Shown piece by piece: positions 8,094 through 17,111 of a stretch of 64,000 bases of DNA (positions are counted from its first letter, which is position 1; every line of letters starts with the position of its first letter). Under the pieces are notes generated by a model that saw only the letters and a list, made by a program, of their open reading frames with translations, was not told where the DNA came from and did not search any database. The stretch comes from Xanthobacter flavus (lineage in GTDB: Bacteria > Pseudomonadota > Alphaproteobacteria > Rhizobiales > Xanthobacteraceae). The stretch spans positions 3,431,001 through 3,495,000 of the forward strand of contig NZ_JAGGML010000001.1 in NCBI RefSeq assembly GCF_017875275.1, written 5' to 3'. The position numbers and the translations under genes were made by a program.

Positions 8094-11051
8094 ATGATGA
8101 CCCGCAGGACGTACATCGCGAGCGTCACCATCGCCTATGCGGTCGGCGCCACCCTTTGGATCTACTTCTCCGACCGGTTCATCGAGGGCGTGGGCGGATC
8201 CATCGGCTTCGGCCTCTTCTCCACCCTCAAGGGCTTCGTCTTCGTGGCGGTGACGACGGCGCTTCTCTATCTCGCGCTCCACACCGCCGGGACGGAACGC
8301 ACGCGGCCGATGCCGAAGCTGCGCGCATGGCTTCTGTTCGTGAGCCTTGCGCTGGTGACCCTGCCGGCCGGTCTCATCAGCTATGCGGTGTTCCGCTCGG
8401 CCTCTGACACGCTGCTCGGCGAGCGCAGGGGTCAGCTCGAATTCATGACCGAGGCCGTGGCGCGCTCCATCGATGGGGAGGTGGCACGGCGGATGACGGA
8501 GGCGACGCCGGCCGCGCCGCAGGACACCCTCCTCTCCATCGTCACCGAGGGCGGTGCCGGCTTCAACCGGCTGGGATCCTTCGTCGGCCTGATGGGCGGC
8601 AGCGCCCGGGTGCTGATCGCCACCAGACCCGGCAGCGGTGACGCACGGTGGATGATCGTCGGGCGTCAGCAGGCCCTGCCCGAGGCCCTGACGCCCCTCG
8701 CGTCCGCAGGGGCCGGCGGCCTCGCGTCCGACGTCATCACGCCTGCGGACGGCACGCCGCTGCTGGTGGCGGCGGCAACCATCCCCGCGGCCAATGCGGT
8801 GCTCATCTCCAGCGTCGCCACCAGCGACGTGGTGGACGACGTGCGCGGCGTCGCCTTTCTCTCCGCCATCACCGCCGCCGCATGCCTGCTGGTGGCGGGG
8901 GTTCTCACCCTGCTCTTCATCCAGCACCAGCGGCTGCGCGCCGCCCTGGCGGAGGCGGACCAGAAGGCCGCGCTCCACGCGGCGGAGGAGCGCTTCCGGG
9001 CGACTTTCGAGCAGGCCGCCGAGGGCATCGCCCATCTCGACCTCGACGGACGCTTCCTGCGGGTCAACGAAGCGTTCTGCGCCCTCCTGGGGTATGAACG
9101 GGACGAACTGCTGGGGCGCAGCTATGCCGACGTGCGACCGGATATCCGCGCGCAGGCCACGGGTGCGGTGGTCCCCGTCGACGGCACGTCGCTTGCCTCG
9201 GGCACGGTCCTCGAGGAGCCGGGGGATCAGCCCCACCTCACCCGGGCCGGCACGGAGATCTGGCTGTCCTGCGTCCGGTCCATCGCCCGCGACAGCCTGG
9301 AGGACGAGGGCTATGTCATCCTCATGGCCTCCGACGCCACCGCCCGTCGCGCCGCCGAGCACCGGCTGACGCTGGCGCAGGCGGTGTTCACCAATACCCA
9401 GGAGGGGCTGGTGGTGACGGACCTCGCCGGGCGCATCACCGCCGTCAACAAGGCCTTCGTCGCCATCACCGGCTACGAGGAGGCGGAGGTGCTGGGCCAG
9501 AACATGCGGGTCCTCAACTCCGGCCGGCACGACGAGCTGTTCTATCAGCTGCTCTGGGGCACGCTGAAGGACACCGGCGTCTGGCGCGGCGAGATCTGGA
9601 ACCGCCGCAAGGGCGGACCCTATTATCTGCAGCAGACGGTCATCAGCACGGTCTACGGCCGCACCGGCGCGCCGGAGAGCTATGTGGGGGCGTTCAACGA
9701 CATCACCCAGGCGCGCCGCTCCGAGATCGAGGTGGACCGCCTCACGCGCTACGATTCCCTCACCGGCCTGCCCAACCGCACCCTGACCTATTCCCTCATC
9801 GAGCACGCCCTGACCCGCACCGACACCCGCTGCGCCGTGCTCTACATCGACATCGACCACCTCAAGACCATCAACGACAGCCTCGGCTTCGCCGCTGGAG
9901 ACGCGGTGCTGCGGGGCGCCGCCGAGCGTATCCGCAAGACGACGCCGGAAGACGCCACCCTCGGCCGCTACGGCGCCGACGAGTTCGTGGTGGTGATCGA
10001 CGTGGACAAGGGGCCGGAGGAGGCGGTGCGCCTGTCCGAACGTCTCATCAAGGCATTGGCAGAGCCGTTCGCGGCGGAGGACGTGAGCGATCTCTTCGTC
10101 AACGCCAGCATCGGCATCAGCCTGTTTCCCGAGGACGCCAGCGACCCCACCACCATGCTCCAGCACGCCCATTCGGCGGTCTACAAGGCCAAGAGCCGGG
10201 GCGGGCGCACCTATGCCTTCTACACCGACGCCCTGACCCGCGATGCACGGGCGCGCGTGCAACTCGTCGCCAACCTGAGGCGGGCGCTGACGGACGGGGA
10301 GTTCACCGTCCATTTCCAGCCCATCGTCCGTCTCGCCGACCAGACCATCGTCGGTGCCGAGGCGCTGGTGCGCTGGGTCACCCCCGAAGGCGAGATGATC
10401 GGCCCCGACCGCTTCATCCCCGTCGCCGAGGACACCGGCCTCATCGTCCCCCTGGGCGACTTCGTGCTGACGACCGCCTGCGCCCAGATGGCGGCCTGGC
10501 GGAGGGCGGGGCTGCCCTGCGGGTTTGTGGCGGTGAATATCTCTGCCGGGCAGCTCAATGCGACCGACATCGTCGCCCGCACCGAGGCGGCGCTCGCCGC
10601 CGCGGGGGTGCCGGCTGACAGCATCGAATTCGAAATCACCGAAAGCATGCTTTTCGATGCCGATTCCAGTGCCGAAACCACCCTGAACCGCATTGCCGGA
10701 CTGGGTATTCGGGTCGCCATCGACGATTTCGGCACGGGCTATTCCTCACTGGCCTACCTCAAGCGTTTCCCCATCTCCCGGCTCAAGATCGACCAGAGCT
10801 TCGTGCGCGACCTGCCCACGTCCGCGGTGGATGGCGAACTGGTGCGCGCCATGATCGCCATGGCCCGGGCGCTCGATATCGAGATCCTCGCCGAAGGGGT
10901 GGAGGAGGCGGGGCAGATGGCCTTCCTCGCTTCCCACGGCTGCACCTACGGCCAGGGCTATTACTGGAGCCGGCCGCTGCCGCCGGAGCGCTTCGAAGCC
11001 TTGTTCCCCAAAGTGCTAGGCGCCGTCAGCGGAAGTGCCGGGGTGCGGTGA
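8094..11051 (+). CDS. Membrane PAS-PAS-GGDEF-EAL protein, probable c-di-GMP phosphodiesterase
   Basis: About 985 residues. ATG 8094 is preferred because GAAAAGA lies just upstream; an in-frame GTG at 8079 is possible. Two N-terminal membrane segments and a third near residue 80-100 precede a periplasmic region (about 105-245) and a fourth segment (AITAAACLLVAGVLTLLFI). Two PAS domains follow (FRATFEQAAEGIAHLDLDG; NTQEGLVVTDLAG), then GGDEF and EAL. The GGDEF signature reads RYGADEF, with Ala for the second Gly, so cyclase activity is doubtful. The EAL domain keeps EALVRW, NISAGQL, EITES, DDFGTGYSS, KIDQSFV, EGVEE and QGYYWSRPLP, so hydrolysis of c-di-GMP is likely. GGDEF may serve as a GTP sensor. 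Confidence 0.9.
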   Translation: MMTRRTYIASVTIAYAVGATLWIYFSDRFIEGVGGSIGFGLFSTLKGFVFVAVTTALLYLALHTAGTERTRPMPKLRAWLLFVSLALVTLPAGLISYAVFRSASDTLLGERRGQLEFMTEAVARSIDGEVARRMTEATPAAPQDTLLSIVTEGGAGFNRLGSFVGLMGGSARVLIATRPGSGDARWMIVGRQQALPEALTPLASAGAGGLASDVITPADGTPLLVAAATIPAANAVLISSVATSDVVDDVRGVAFLSAITAAACLLVAGVLTLLFIQHQRLRAALAEADQKAALHAAEERFRATFEQAAEGIAHLDLDGRFLRVNEAFCALLGYERDELLGRSYADVRPDIRAQATGAVVPVDGTSLASGTVLEEPGDQPHLTRAGTEIWLSCVRSIARDSLEDEGYVILMASDATARRAAEHRLTLAQAVFTNTQEGLVVTDLAGRITAVNKAFVAITGYEEAEVLGQNMRVLNSGRHDELFYQLLWGTLKDTGVWRGEIWNRRKGGPYYLQQTVISTVYGRTGAPESYVGAFNDITQARRSEIEVDRLTRYDSLTGLPNRTLTYSLIEHALTRTDTRCAVLYIDIDHLKTINDSLGFAAGDAVLRGAAERIRKTTPEDATLGRYGADEFVVVIDVDKGPEEAVRLSERLIKALAEPFAAEDVSDLFVNASIGISLFPEDASDPTTMLQHAHSAVYKAKSRGGRTYAFYTDALTRDARARVQLVANLRRALTDGEFTVHFQPIVRLADQTIVGAEALVRWVTPEGEMIGPDRFIPVAEDTGLIVPLGDFVLTTACAQMAAWRRAGLPCGFVAVNISAGQLNATDIVARTEAALAAAGVPADSIEFEITESMLFDADSSAETTLNRIAGLGIRVAIDDFGTGYSSLAYLKRFPISRLKIDQSFVRDLPTSAVDGELVRAMIAMARALDIEILAEGVEEAGQMAFLASHGCTYGQGYYWSRPLPPERFEALFPKVLGAVSGSAGVR

Positions 11052-11071
11052 GGGCGGCGCGATAGCGCCCT
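11051..11071 (+). terminator. Weak hairpin after the GGDEF-EAL gene
   Basis: AGGGCG (11051-11056) pairs with CGCCCT (11066-11071), overlapping the end of the stop codon. There is no real T-run, so it may only be a 3' stabilising stem. Confidence 0.3.
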
Positions 11072-11156
11072 TGATCCCCATCGTCCACCTTGCGCATGGT
11101 ACATCCGTCCTCTGAGTCTCGGCGCGGGGGTCGGGGGATCACGCAGGGGGAGAGCC

Positions 11157-12428
11157 ATGGCGGCGACGCGATTCCACAGGGTGGTGATCTTCCTCCTGTT
11201 CGCCATCACGGTGGTGAACTACATCGACCGCGCGGCCATCTCCTACGCCATCCCCGAAATCGAGCAGCAGCTCGGCCTGTCCAAGGCCGCCGCCGGCACC
11301 ATCCTCGGCGCCTTCGGCCTCGGCTATGCGGTGACCACCCTCGTCGGCGGTTTCGCCGTGGACCGATACGGCGCGCGCATCGTGCTCACCGTGGCGGCGG
11401 TGCTGTGGAGCCTGTCCATCGGCCTCACCGGCCTCGCCTCCGGCTTCCTCACGCTCTATCTCGCCCGCACGCTGCTGGGCATGGCGGAGGGGCCGAACTT
11501 CTCCGCCGTCACCGGCGCGGTGGAGCGCTGGCTGCCGCCGGCCCGGCAGGCGAGCGCGCTCTCCTATGCCCTCGTGGCGGTGCCGGTGGCGCTGGCGTGC
11601 GGCGGGCCGATCGTGACGCAGCTTCTGGCGGCGCTTGGCTGGCGCGGCACCTTCGCCGTGCTGTTCGTGGTGTCGCTGGTCTGGGTGCCGCTGTGGTTCT
11701 TCCTGTTCCGGGACGATCCGGCGCAGTCCCGCCATGTAAATGCGCAGGAACTGGCGTTCATCCGCGAAGGACAGAAGGCGGAGGTCGCACCCGTTCGCCG
11801 CTGGCCGCGCATGAGCGAGGTGCGGGTGCTGCTCACCAACCGCACGTTGCTGGTGAATTACTGGGCCTTCTTCGTCTTCGGCTACTTCCTGTTCTTCTTC
11901 ATGGCGTGGCTGCCGAGTTATTTGCAACAGTCCTATGGGCTGAATCTTCCGGCCGTCGGCGTCTTCACCGTGCTGCCGTGGCTGTGCGCCGCCGGCGCGC
12001 TCTGGGCGCTGGGCCGGTGGTCCGATCACCTGCTGACGACGACGGGGCGCCTGCGCGTATCCCGCTCTTACCTCATCGCCGGAACGCAATTGGTGGCGGC
12101 GCTCGCGGTGGTGCCGGTGGCGTTCAGTGCCAGCCTTCCGGTGGCCATCACCTGCATCTCGCTGGCGGTCGCCGCCTCCATGGGGGCGAACGCGGCCTAT
12201 TTCGCGGTGAATGTGGACATCGTGCCGGAGAAGGCCGCCACCGCGCTCGGCATCATGGATTTCTGCTTCGCGCTGGCCGGCTTCGTCGCCCCTGTTGTTA
12301 CCGGATTCGTGCTATCGCTGCGCGGCTCGTTCGCCGACGGCTTCGCGCTGATGGCGGTGCTGGCGCTTTCATCCGTTGCACTGGTCCTCGCCTTCCACCG
12401 GCCGGACGAGGACCGGGCGGCGCCCTGA
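11157..12428 (+). CDS. MFS transporter, anion:cation symporter-like family
   Basis: The 423-residue protein has about twelve hydrophobic segments. The ATG at 11157 follows GGGGGAGAGCC. The first segments carry NYIDRAAISYAIPEIEQQLGLS and, after helix 2, VDRYGARIVLT, the A-type loop motif of the major facilitator superfamily. This arrangement is typical of the ACS (phthalate/hexuronate-type) group that takes up organic anions with protons. There are no adjacent catabolic genes on the same strand, so the substrate is not predictable. The gene is convergent with the lytic transglycosylase gene, with three bases between them. Confidence 0.85.
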   Translation: MAATRFHRVVIFLLFAITVVNYIDRAAISYAIPEIEQQLGLSKAAAGTILGAFGLGYAVTTLVGGFAVDRYGARIVLTVAAVLWSLSIGLTGLASGFLTLYLARTLLGMAEGPNFSAVTGAVERWLPPARQASALSYALVAVPVALACGGPIVTQLLAALGWRGTFAVLFVVSLVWVPLWFFLFRDDPAQSRHVNAQELAFIREGQKAEVAPVRRWPRMSEVRVLLTNRTLLVNYWAFFVFGYFLFFFMAWLPSYLQQSYGLNLPAVGVFTVLPWLCAAGALWALGRWSDHLLTTTGRLRVSRSYLIAGTQLVAALAVVPVAFSASLPVAITCISLAVAASMGANAAYFAVNVDIVPEKAATALGIMDFCFALAGFVAPVVTGFVLSLRGSFADGFALMAVLALSSVALVLAFHRPDEDRAAP

Positions 12429-12431
12429 GGG

Positions 12432-13679
12432 TCAGCGCCCGGCATTCATGGCGTTGAGCACCGCTTCGCTCGGCCAGCAGTCCACCTTGAGCCCGGCGGA
12501 TTTCTGGTAGGTGCCGAGCGCCGCGCGGGTCTGCATGCCCGCCTTGCCGTCGATCTTGTCGGAATAGAGCCCGCGCCGCGCGAGGTGCTTCTGCATGGCC
12601 TCCACCGATTTCGTCTTGAGCTGGGAGGAGGCCGACCACGGCGTGCGGAAGGGCGCGGGGTCCGTCATGCGGTCGGACAGATGGCCGACGAACAGAACGT
12701 AGAGGTCGGAAAAATTGTATTGCTTGATGACGAAATAATTCGCCGTCGTGAGGAAGGACGGGCCGTAGATGCCCTCCGGCTGGAGCAGCGAGGCCGGCTG
12801 CGTCACCTCGCTGCCGGAGAGGCGGCGGACGGGGGCGTAGCCGGCCCGGATCCACTCGGATATGGGCTGCTTCACCTCCGGCACGCCCATGGTGCAATCA
12901 GCATTCACCGGCGCCAGCACCTCATAGGCCCAGCGCACGCCCGGCTGCCATCCCTTGTCGGCGAGTTGCTTGGCGGCGGAGGCGAGGGCATCGGGCACCG
13001 AGCGCCAGATATCGGCGTGGCCGGTGCCATCGAGATCGACGCCGTGCTTCACATAATCGGAGGGCAGGAACTGGGCGAGGCCGGTCGCCCCGGCCCAGGA
13101 GGCGCGGAAATCCTTCCGGCTCACATCGCCGTCACTCAGCATCTTGAGGGCGAGGATGAACTCGGTGCGGTACTGCTCCTTGCGCCGGCCGGCATAGGCC
13201 TGCGTCGCCAGCACCTTGAGCGCGTCGTGGGGCGAGGTGTAGCGGCCGAAATCGGTCTCGCGGCCCCAGATGGCCAGCACCACGGGGGCGGGCACGCCGA
13301 ACATGGCCTCGATTCGGTCGAGGGGCGCCTTGTACTTCTGCATCAGCCGCTGCCCTTCGGCGGCGAGGCGGGCGATGGTGGCTTCCTTCACATAGGCCGC
13401 CGGCACCTGCACGAATTCGGCCTGTCCGCCCGCACCGGTGGAGGGTCGGCCGGGCAGAGCGAGATCCGGCAGCTTGTAGTCGGGTTCGAGGCCCGCCGTC
13501 TCCCGCTCGAAGGCGGCGCGCGACACGCCGGCTGCCTGCGCCTCCGGCCACAGGGAGGCGATGAATTGCGTGAAGGCCGCATCCGCCGCGCGGGCGGGCG
13601 CGGTGAGCGTGAGAACGGACATCCAGGCGACGAGCCCGGCAAAGAGGCAACGGTAACCGGCGGGCAAGGGGCGGCTCAT
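12432..13679 (-). CDS. MltB-family lytic murein transglycosylase with peptidoglycan-binding domain
   Basis: The 415-residue enzyme should cleave peptidoglycan glycan strands with formation of 1,6-anhydro-muramyl ends in the periplasm. ATG 13679 starts a signal peptide (core LFAGLVAWMSVLTLTAPARA); no strong Shine-Dalgarno is visible and the frame stays open upstream. The SLT domain contains VLAIWGRETDFGRY, whose Glu is the expected catalytic acid, followed by SWAGATGLAQFLPSDYV. The C-terminal 70 residues (SVEAMQKHLARRGLYSDKID, then AGMQTRAALGTYQKSAGL) form a PG_binding_1 domain. Cys occurs in DCTMGV and VDCWPS. No lipobox is seen, so it is probably soluble rather than a lipoprotein. Confidence 0.88.
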   Translation of the reverse strand: MSRPLPAGYRCLFAGLVAWMSVLTLTAPARAADAAFTQFIASLWPEAQAAGVSRAAFERETAGLEPDYKLPDLALPGRPSTGAGGQAEFVQVPAAYVKEATIARLAAEGQRLMQKYKAPLDRIEAMFGVPAPVVLAIWGRETDFGRYTSPHDALKVLATQAYAGRRKEQYRTEFILALKMLSDGDVSRKDFRASWAGATGLAQFLPSDYVKHGVDLDGTGHADIWRSVPDALASAAKQLADKGWQPGVRWAYEVLAPVNADCTMGVPEVKQPISEWIRAGYAPVRRLSGSEVTQPASLLQPEGIYGPSFLTTANYFVIKQYNFSDLYVLFVGHLSDRMTDPAPFRTPWSASSQLKTKSVEAMQKHLARRGLYSDKIDGKAGMQTRAALGTYQKSAGLKVDCWPSEAVLNAMNAGR

Positions 13680-13843
13680 CGATGGGAGAGGCACAGCCGG
13701 AGGGTAACATGGCCCGCCTCGCCGCCAAAGCGGCGGCTGGCACGGCGGGTGCTTGCCCCTCCCGGTAACCCGGACCGCGCGGAGGGGAGGGCCGTTCTGG
13801 CGGCTTCCCGACAATCGGATCCGGCTGAGGCAGAGGCGCATCC

Positions 13844-14521
13844 ATGGCCATAAAGGCGGTGCTGATGGACATCGAGGGCGTGCTCGGCCCCCTGTCCTTC
13901 CTGGAAGAAACACTGGTCCCACATACCCGCGAGCGGCTCGGCGCCTTCATCGCCGCGCATGGCGAGGAGGACGAGGAGATCGAGGCGGCGCTGGATGAGG
14001 CGGGACGGTTGATGGGTGGCTTCTCCCTCAAGTCCCACGAAGCGGAGGCGCTGCTGCTGCGCTGGATGAAGCAGGGCCGCAAGCCGACGCCGCTCAAGAT
14101 CATCCAGGGCCGAATCTGGCAGGAGGGCTATGCCGCCGGAGCCTTCAAGGCGGAGATCTATGACGATGCCGGACCGAGCCTTGCCGCCTGGAAGACCCAG
14201 GGGCTCAGGCTGTTCAGCTTCTCGTCCTCCTCGGAACTGGCGCAGAAGCTCTGGCTCTCGTCCGCCGGGTCGGACGCGGAGAGCCTTCTGGACGGCTTCT
14301 TCGACACCCGCATGGGCCAGAAGGTGGAGGAGGAGGCCTACAAGGCCATCGCCCAGGAGATTGGCATCGCCCCGGCGCAGATCCTCGTGCTCTCGGAAAA
14401 TGTGGACGAACTGGACGCGGCCGCATCCGCCGGCCTCGCTACGGTGCGGATCGCGCGGGCAGGCGGTGAAAGTGGACGGCACCCGGCGGCGGCGGACCTC
14501 GCGTCCGTCATCCTGCCGTGA
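13844..14521 (+). CDS. mtnC: Acireductone synthase (enolase-phosphatase E1) MtnC
   Basis: This HAD-superfamily enzyme of the methionine salvage pathway converts 2,3-diketo-5-methylthiopentyl-1-phosphate to the acireductone. The 225-residue length fits the family. ATG 13844 begins MAIKAVLMDIEGVLGP, with the nucleophile Asp in DIEG. Further family segments are LKIIQGRIWQEGYAAG, YDDAGPSLAAWKTQG, FSSSSELAQKLW, GFFDTRMGQKVE and VLSENVDELDAAASAGL. The last has SEN where SDI or SDV is usual, a small deviation at the Mg-binding motif. No other mtn gene is adjacent; a ferredoxin gene follows after 23 bases and may be co-transcribed. Confidence 0.85.
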   Translation: MAIKAVLMDIEGVLGPLSFLEETLVPHTRERLGAFIAAHGEEDEEIEAALDEAGRLMGGFSLKSHEAEALLLRWMKQGRKPTPLKIIQGRIWQEGYAAGAFKAEIYDDAGPSLAAWKTQGLRLFSFSSSSELAQKLWLSSAGSDAESLLDGFFDTRMGQKVEEEAYKAIAQEIGIAPAQILVLSENVDELDAAASAGLATVRIARAGGESGRHPAAADLASVILP

Positions 14522-14544
14522 GCCGGCGGGCGGGTGCTTGAGCC

Positions 14545-14874
14545 ATGGCCCGGTTCACCGTGGAAACCCGCAGCGGCGACCGGCAGGAGGTAAGCGGCCG
14601 CGATGGCGCCTCCCTCCTCAAGGCCATCCGCAAGGGCGGCATCGAAGAACTCACGGCCCAGTGCGGCGGCGGCTGCGCCTGCGCCACCTGCCATGTCTTC
14701 GTCACCTTTCCGGCCAGTGTGGCGGCGCCTCAGATCAGCCCCGGCGAGAGCCGCATGCTCGCCACCAGCGCGGCCCGCACGCTTGCGTCCCGGCTTGCCT
14801 GCCAGTTGAAGCTGGAGCCGGCCATGGAAGGCATGCTTGTGGTGATTGCGCCGGAGGAACCGGGCAGCTTCTAG
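14545..14874 (+). CDS. [2Fe-2S] ferredoxin, adrenodoxin/plant-type fold
   Basis: The 109-residue cytoplasmic electron carrier has cluster ligands in QCGGGCACATCHVF (pattern C-x5-C-x2-C; the extra Cys in GGGC is not needed) and the fourth Cys in RLACQLKL. After the cluster loop comes ISPGESRMLATSA, typical of adrenodoxin-type ferredoxins that serve P450s, Rieske oxygenases or biosynthetic enzymes. No obvious redox partner lies next to it; mtnC precedes by 23 bases. The stop is immediately followed by a palindromic repeat that may act as transcript terminator. Confidence 0.88.
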   Translation: MARFTVETRSGDRQEVSGRDGASLLKAIRKGGIEELTAQCGGGCACATCHVFVTFPASVAAPQISPGESRMLATSAARTLASRLACQLKLEPAMEGMLVVIAPEEPGSF

Positions 14875-14924
14875 AGCACGCGCCGACCTGATTGCGTCGC
14901 AATCAGATCGGATCACGCGTTCTC
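14874..14924. repeat. Palindromic intergenic repeat, copy 1
   Basis: An imperfect inverted repeat of about 51 bp: GAGCACGCG at one end and CGCGTTCTC at the other, with CTGATTGCG / CGCAATCAG around the centre. It follows the ferredoxin stop codon directly. Such GAGCAC...GATCACGC palindromes are dispersed in many Hyphomicrobiales genomes (recalled, not searched). Confidence 0.65.
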
Positions 14925-14937
14925 TTTCTTGAGCTTA

Positions 14938-14985
14938 GAGGGCGATCCACCGATCAAGTCGATTCAACTTGATCGGATCGCGCTC
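14938..14985. repeat. Palindromic intergenic repeat, copy 2
   Basis: A second inverted repeat of related design, with GCGATCC and GGATCGC flanking the arms CCGATCAAGT / ACTTGATCGG. The two copies are 13 bp apart in the gap between the ferredoxin gene and the convergent helicase, and could act as a bidirectional terminator. Confidence 0.65.
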
Positions 14986-15073
14986 CAGGGAAGGAGGGTG
15001 TGGCGGTCCACCCTCGGACATCTGCTCCCTTCGCTCCCGTTCGGGGCTCCAGCCCACTGGCGTCCGATCGCCG

Positions 15074-16943
15074 TCAGGAGCGTCTCGGCGGCTTACCTTT
15101 CGGTTTGCCCTCGGATGGGTGCGCGCGGCGGCTTTTCTGCTGACGCTCGCCTTTGCCCTGACCCACCTGCTTGGTCTCGCGCGGCTTCTCGAATGGGGCT
15201 TTGCCGTGCGCCGGCCTCTCGTGCTCCGCTCCACTGCGAAATGACTTGCCGCGAGACGGCTTCTCGGAGCGCGAGAGGTGGCGCTCGGTCTTGTCGCGCT
15301 CGGGCCTTGTTCGGCCGGGGCGCTTCGCGGGGGCGGCCGGCTGGCCGGGCATCGGCTCGATGACGACATCGTCGCCGTCGGCCTTGCGGGCGACCTTGCT
15401 GAAGCGCTCGGCGGCGGCGGGGCTCACCTCGAAGGCGGTCTCCTCATCGAAGATGCGGATGACGCCGATCTCCTTGCGCGTCACGTTCCCGCGCCGGCAG
15501 ATCAGGGGCAGCAGCCATTTGGGGTCGGCATTGTTGCGTCGTCCGACGTTGAGGCGGAACCAGACCCCGCCGACATTCGAGCCGCCGTCGAAGTCCCGCC
15601 CGGCCGCCCGGTCGCGGGCGGTGCGCGGCTCGCCCGGATCGGCGACTTCCTCGGGCGCCGGCAGGCCGGCCCGGTAGAGGCGCGCCAGCGCGGCGGCGAG
15701 GTGCTCGGGCGAGTGCGCGGCGAGCAGGGCAAGGCCCGCGCTGGCATCCTCTTCGCCCGGCTCATCGGTGATGAGGGCATCGTGCAGCATGCGGTCGTGG
15801 TCGAGCTTGCGGATGTCCTCGGACGTGGGCGGGCCGGACCAGGATGGCCGGATGCCGATTGCCCGCATCAGATCCTCGGCCCGGCGCCGGCGAAACGGCG
15901 GCACCAGAAGCACGCTCACCCCCTTGCGGCCCGCCCGGCCGGTGCGGCCGCTGCGGTGCTGGAGGCTTTCGCCGTCGTTCGGCAGGTCGGCGTGGATGAC
16001 GAGGCCGAGGTTCGGCAGGTCGATACCGCGCGCCGCCACATCGGTGGCGACGCAGACCCGCGCCCGCCCGTCCCGCAGGGCCTGCAAGGCGTGGTTGCGC
16101 TCGTTCTGGCTCAATTCGCCGGACAGGGCGACGGCCGCGAACTGCCGCTCCTGAAGCATGGCGTGCAGGCGCCGCACCGCCTCCCGCGTGTTGCAGAAGA
16201 CGATGGCGCTGGGGGTATCATAATAGCGGAGCACGTTGACGACCGCATGGTCGACCTCCGTCGGCGCGACGCGCATGGTGCGGTATTCGATATCGGCGTG
16301 CCCGCCTTCCGCCCCCGCCACCTCAATGCGCAGGGCGTCCCGCTGGTAGCGCTTGGCGAGCGTGATGATCCCGCGCGGCATGGTCGCGGAAAACAGCAGG
16401 CTGCGGCGCTCCGGCGGGGGTCGCGTCGAGAATGAACTCGAGATCCTCGCGGAAGCCGAGATCGAGCATCTCGTCGGCCTCGTCCAGCACGGCCACGCGC
16501 AGCGCCGAGAGGTCGAGGCGGCCGCGTTCCAGGTGGTCGCGCAGGCGGCCGGGCGTGCCGACGACGATATGGGCGCCTCGCGCCAAAAGGCGCTGCTCCT
16601 GCCGCGGGTCCATGCCGCCGACGCAGGAGACAATGCGGGAGCCGGTCTCCGCGTAGAGCCACGCGAATTCGCGCTGGACCTGCAGCGCCAGTTCCCGCGT
16701 CGGTGCCACCACGAGGGCCTGCGGCACGCTGGCGAACGCGAACCGCTCTTCGGTGCCCAGCAGCGTCCCGGCCATGGCGAGGCCATAGGCGACCGTCTTG
16801 CCGGACCCGGTCTGGGCGGACACCAGAAGGTCGCGGTCGGATGCCTCGGGTGCCAGCACGGCAAGCTGCACCGGCGTGGGGTTGTCATATTCCCGCTCGG
16901 CCAGGGCACGGGCGAGGGCCGGGTTCGTCGTCAGGAAGGGCAC
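15074..16943 (-). pseudogene. DEAD-box RNA helicase (DbpA/CsdA-like) interrupted by a +1 frameshift
   Basis: Two overlapping frames together make one helicase of about 620 residues. The N-terminal part (GTG 16943, or ATG 17048) has the Q motif NPTPVQ, AQTGSGKT, PTRELALQVQ, VGTPGRL, DEADEMLDLG. It then loses homology after EFILDATP and enters a wrong frame. The second frame continues exactly from there: RRSLLFSATMP, IVFCNTREAVRRLH, VCVATDVAARGIDLPNLGLV, HRSGRTGRAGRKG, then a DbpA-type RNA-binding domain (GGVWFRLNVGRRNNADPKWL) and a basic low-complexity tail. Removing one base from the run of five G at 16416-16420 (plus strand) restores a single frame. It is either a sequencing or assembly indel or a true recent inactivation. 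Confidence 0.85.
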
Positions 16944-17063
16944 GGCTGGGGTCCGCCTATGTCGCAGTATCGTCAGGCGTCGGAGGGGAGCCGTCGGAAC
17001 GTGTGGAGCCCCTTCATAATAGGCCTGTGGCCCGGATGCCATATCCACCTCCCGGACAGACCA

Positions 17064-17091
17064 AAGGCCGCCGGATCGCTCCGGCGGCCTT
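17064..17091 (-). terminator. Rho-independent-like terminator of the DUF4394 gene
   Basis: A perfect 11-bp stem AAGGCCGCCGG / CCGGCGGCCTT with a six-base loop lies 20 bases beyond the stop of the DUF4394 gene. Read on the minus strand it is followed by TTTGG, a short T-run. The remainder of 16944-17111 is the upstream region of the helicase. Confidence 0.7.
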
Positions 17092-17111
17092 GATCGTCAC
17101 GATACGAGGCG

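Noticed and set aside
7416-10313. A 965-codon minus-strand frame across the GGDEF-EAL gene
   Set aside because: It lacks any domain and covers two plus-strand genes with clear motifs.
12585-13853. A 422-codon plus-strand frame opposite the lytic transglycosylase
   Set aside because: Antisense of a gene with signal peptide, catalytic Glu and binding domain; no features of its own.
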